A stretch of DNA of 64,000 bases, from positions 603,501-667,500 of the forward strand of contig JAJGOT010000349.1 of the NCBI GenBank assembly GCA_022457155.1, given 5' to 3'. Shown piece by piece: positions 61,868 to 64,000 of the stretch. Origin of the DNA: Cladopsammia gracilis. Taxonomy: Eukaryota; Cnidaria; Anthozoa; Scleractinia; Dendrophylliidae. Position numbers and translations under genes: made by a program. The first letter of the stretch is position 1. Each line of letters starts with the position of its first letter. Below the pieces are notes generated by a model. That model did no database searches and was not told the origin of the DNA. It saw nothing but the letters and a program-made list of their open reading frames with translations.

Positions 61868-62330
61868 ATTTTCTAACAAGCTTTGCGACTTATACTTGTC
61901 TTTTCCTCACAAATTCACGCCGTCGCACCTCAGCTACAGATAAATGATACAAAACAGCATATATAGGCAAAGTATATTTCGCTTTTCTTCTCCTTGTCAC
62001 ATGGATTACATTCACTTCAACGGCGCGACTGTTACAAAGAGAAGCCTGCGAAATGACAGCGGATTTCTGTTGAAAGAACAGTCCAATTAAGCGTAAATGA
62101 AGTAGTTTATGTGAAAAACAGTTTTTTTATCTCGATAACGCGCATGCGCATTAAGCGAGATTTCGGAATGAGCACGAATCAAAGGGCTCTTAAAGCCATC
62201 TCGTTAATGCATTGGAACGTGAGGTTAAAAAAAGAAGAATCTTAAATAAATATAAAATAAATATGGTAAAGATGGCGTTGTAGAATCAGACATTATGTAG
62301 AAAATGCGAGGCGCAGTCACGGTCAACTGG
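61868..62330 (-). promoter_or_regulatory. Likely PBRM1 5' UTR and promoter, with an NRF1-type palindrome
   Basis: The block directly upstream of the PBRM1 ATG lacks recognisable repeats up to about 62700 and is locally richer in CpG than the introns. The palindrome GCGCATGCGC at 62140-62149, about 280 bp upstream of the ATG, fits the classical NRF1 site common in housekeeping promoters. No TATA box at a convincing distance was seen. The transcription start is not determined. Confidence 0.45.
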
Positions 62331-62699
62331 ATATGGTTCTTGGCAGGATAGAGAAGATTGAGAGAAAGTTTGAAAATTCGTGTTGGTGCAAGTCAATAAA
62401 AGTTATGAGTAACAAAGAATCACAAGTGTGAATGTAAATAATTTTGATGTTAGTGAAGTGAAAGTGAAAGACTTTTCCCGCCTTGCTAGCTAATTGACGA
62501 TGAAAATGTGTTGTTGGTTCAATTTACACAGTGCATTTTCAGTTATTCATTGTCTATTTTCTGTTGGGATATTTGACAATAGAAAAGACTTTCTAAATCA
62601 AATACAATAGATTGCCGCAATTTCAAAACAATTAAAAGCCCACAAACCTATCAAGTGATCGATAATACGTCACGTGCAATAACTTTATATCTGATCAGA

Positions 62700-62894
62700 T
62701 GACATATTAATATTAGTAAAGAAGTATTTTTCGTTTGTCTCACGATGTAGTCACTTCCAATGTGGATCGCGACGTTTCGACTGCATACTGCTAGTCTTCT
62801 CCAGGCGATGGGGTCGACTGGTTACGCGTCACCTTATGACGCACGATGCTCTGCTGTTCCCTCGGCGGTCCGTAGTCGTACGGCTCTCCTGTTG

Positions 62895-62947
<53 letters not shown>

Positions 62948-64000
62948 CCTGTTGATGTTGTTAGGGTTAAGTCTTATGTGGATCGCCACTTTGACCCTGC
63001 GTGTGTACCAATGAGGATCACAATCAATAAACTTTACTTCATTCCAAAGCGGGTGGTGTCCGGTGTTGTTGGCGTGCTCTGAAACGGCGGAGTTCTGGGT
63101 ACTGGCGAATCGGATGTCTCGGTCATGCTCTTTTATTCTGTCTTGCATAGGTCTTCCAGTCTCGCCGATATAAACTTTACCGCATTCACAGGGAATTCTG
63201 TAAACCACGCCATCTTGTTTAGTCGGGTCAACAGCGTCTTTAGGCCGTACTAGGTGTGATCTAAGTGTAGTCTCCGACTTGAAAACAGCGCGTACGCCTT
63301 GTTGTTGTAGGCAGCGGCGAAGTTGTTCGGACAGACCTTTGACATAAGGTAAAACCGCAGTAGATTTGAACTCGGTCGTGGGCTCAGCACTGGTGTTGGG
63401 TTTTCTGGTCTTGGTAAGTTTCTGCAAGAAAGAAAAAGGATAACCATTAGAAACAAGAACAGATGACAGATGTTTTTTCTACTTGGAGATAACAGAGGGT
63501 TTCGTTAGAGACGTTTGGTGCGCTCGTAAAGACACTTGACAACACCGCGTTTTACTGATTGCGGGTGGTGTGAATCATACGCTAAGTATTGATCAGTGTG
63601 TGTAGGCTTCCTGTATACGCTGGTGGTGAGGCGGCCGTCGGGTTCTCTTGAAACTGCGGTGTCGAGGAAGGCGAGTTTGTTGTCATTCTCTGTCTCCATG
63701 GTGAAACGGATGGAAGGCTCCTGGTCGTTTAGATGCTGTAAGAAACTATCGACGATTGCGCGATCTAGAATGGTGAAGGTGTCATCTACGTAGCGTTTCC
63801 AGATCCTAGGCTTGTAAGATGATGTAGTTATTGCTTGTTCCTCGAAGCTCTCCATGTAGAGGTTGGCAATAACAGCGGAAACCGGACTCCCCATGGCTGC
63901 GCCTTCTTGTTGTTCGTAAATTGATCCGTTATACTGGAAGTATGTGGATCTCAATACGAAAGTCAGGAGGTCAGCGATCTGAGCAGGCGTTAGCGTCGTA
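62700..64000 (-). mobile_element. Penelope-like retroelement: RT end, GIY-YIG endonuclease and 3' end, runs off the window
   Basis: Reading leftward from base 64000, an open frame to 63505 shows reverse-transcriptase blocks: QQEGAAMGSPVSAVIANLYM, the YVDD catalytic box in RYVDDTFTI, and LAFLDTAVSRE followed by VYRKPTHTDQYLAYDSH, which is diagnostic of Penelope-like elements. After a short broken stretch (63428-63504, one base lost and one in-frame TAG) the frame resumes to 62834 with a GIY-YIG nuclease: VVYRIPCECGKVYIGETGR and DRIKEHDRD. The AT-rich 3' end follows at 62700-62833. The element lies upstream of the PBRM1 promoter, not inside the gene. Confidence 0.88.
62834..63427 (-). pseudogene. 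GIY-YIG endonuclease segment of the Penelope-like element
   Basis: The 197-residue frame carries the GIY-YIG equivalents YRIPC and YIGETGR, preceded by CECG, and the downstream Arg/His-rich helix (PMQDRIKEHDRD). In the family this domain nicks target DNA for retrotransposition. The break between this segment and the RT segment indicates the copy is dead, though only barely decayed. Confidence 0.82.

Noticed and set aside
60973..61290. 105-residue plus-strand ORF near the promoter as an independent gene
   Set aside because: No recognisable motif, no supporting splice or promoter signal, and ordinary length for chance in this sequence.

Overview
The window is AT-rich animal genomic DNA, most probably from an anthozoan cnidarian such as a stony coral. 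The evidence is one ordinary GT-AG intron gene with a highly conserved metazoan protein, introns packed with short inverted-repeat DNA elements, tRNA-headed SINEs of a kind I associate with coral genomes, and cnidarian-type LINE and Penelope-like elements. The species is inference.

Almost the whole window is a single minus-strand gene: polybromo-1 (PBRM1/BAF180), the targeting subunit of the PBAF SWI/SNF chromatin remodeller. I could place 43 coding exons from the start codon at 61867 to the HMG box at 518. Every junction keeps phase, giving 4293 coding nt (1431 codons). Domain order is the animal PBRM1 order: basic N-terminus, bromodomains 1-6, two BAH domains, linker, HMG box. The C-terminal tail lies beyond base 1. 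The promoter side is 61868-62700 and carries an NRF1-type palindrome. A Penelope-like retroelement (reverse transcriptase plus GIY-YIG) starts upstream at about 62.7 kb and runs off the right edge.

Layout by region: 0.5-4.3 kb HMG box and end of BAH2, with SINEs and minisatellites; 4.6-10.4 kb BAH2, a 53-bp satellite and two Tx1/L1-like LINE tails; 10.4-14 kb BAH1; 14.5-16.2 kb a 51-bp satellite ending exactly on an exon donor; 16.1-19.4 kb bromodomain 6; 19.5-26.7 kb bromodomain 5, nested MITEs, a 651-bp tandem duplication and a broken plus-strand coding remnant of unknown family; 27-37.4 kb bromodomain 4 and linkers, a Mutator-like foldback element and hAT-, pogo- and other MITEs; 38-45 kb bromodomains 3 and 2; 45.4-47.1 kb acidic linker and bromodomain 1; 47.4-56.4 kb a large foldback element interrupted by an almost intact CR1/L2-type LINE, which accounts for most of the 11.9-kb intron 2; 58.9-61.9 kb exons 2 and 1.

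The most unusual signal is that three separate tandem arrays in this one gene each contain a copy of an authentic PBRM1 splice junction: the exon 30 donor (about 28 copies), the exon 19 acceptor (5 copies) and the exon 12 acceptor (4 copies). These make arrays of competing splice sites, one of which could create frame-neutral 18-nt microexons inside bromodomain 4.
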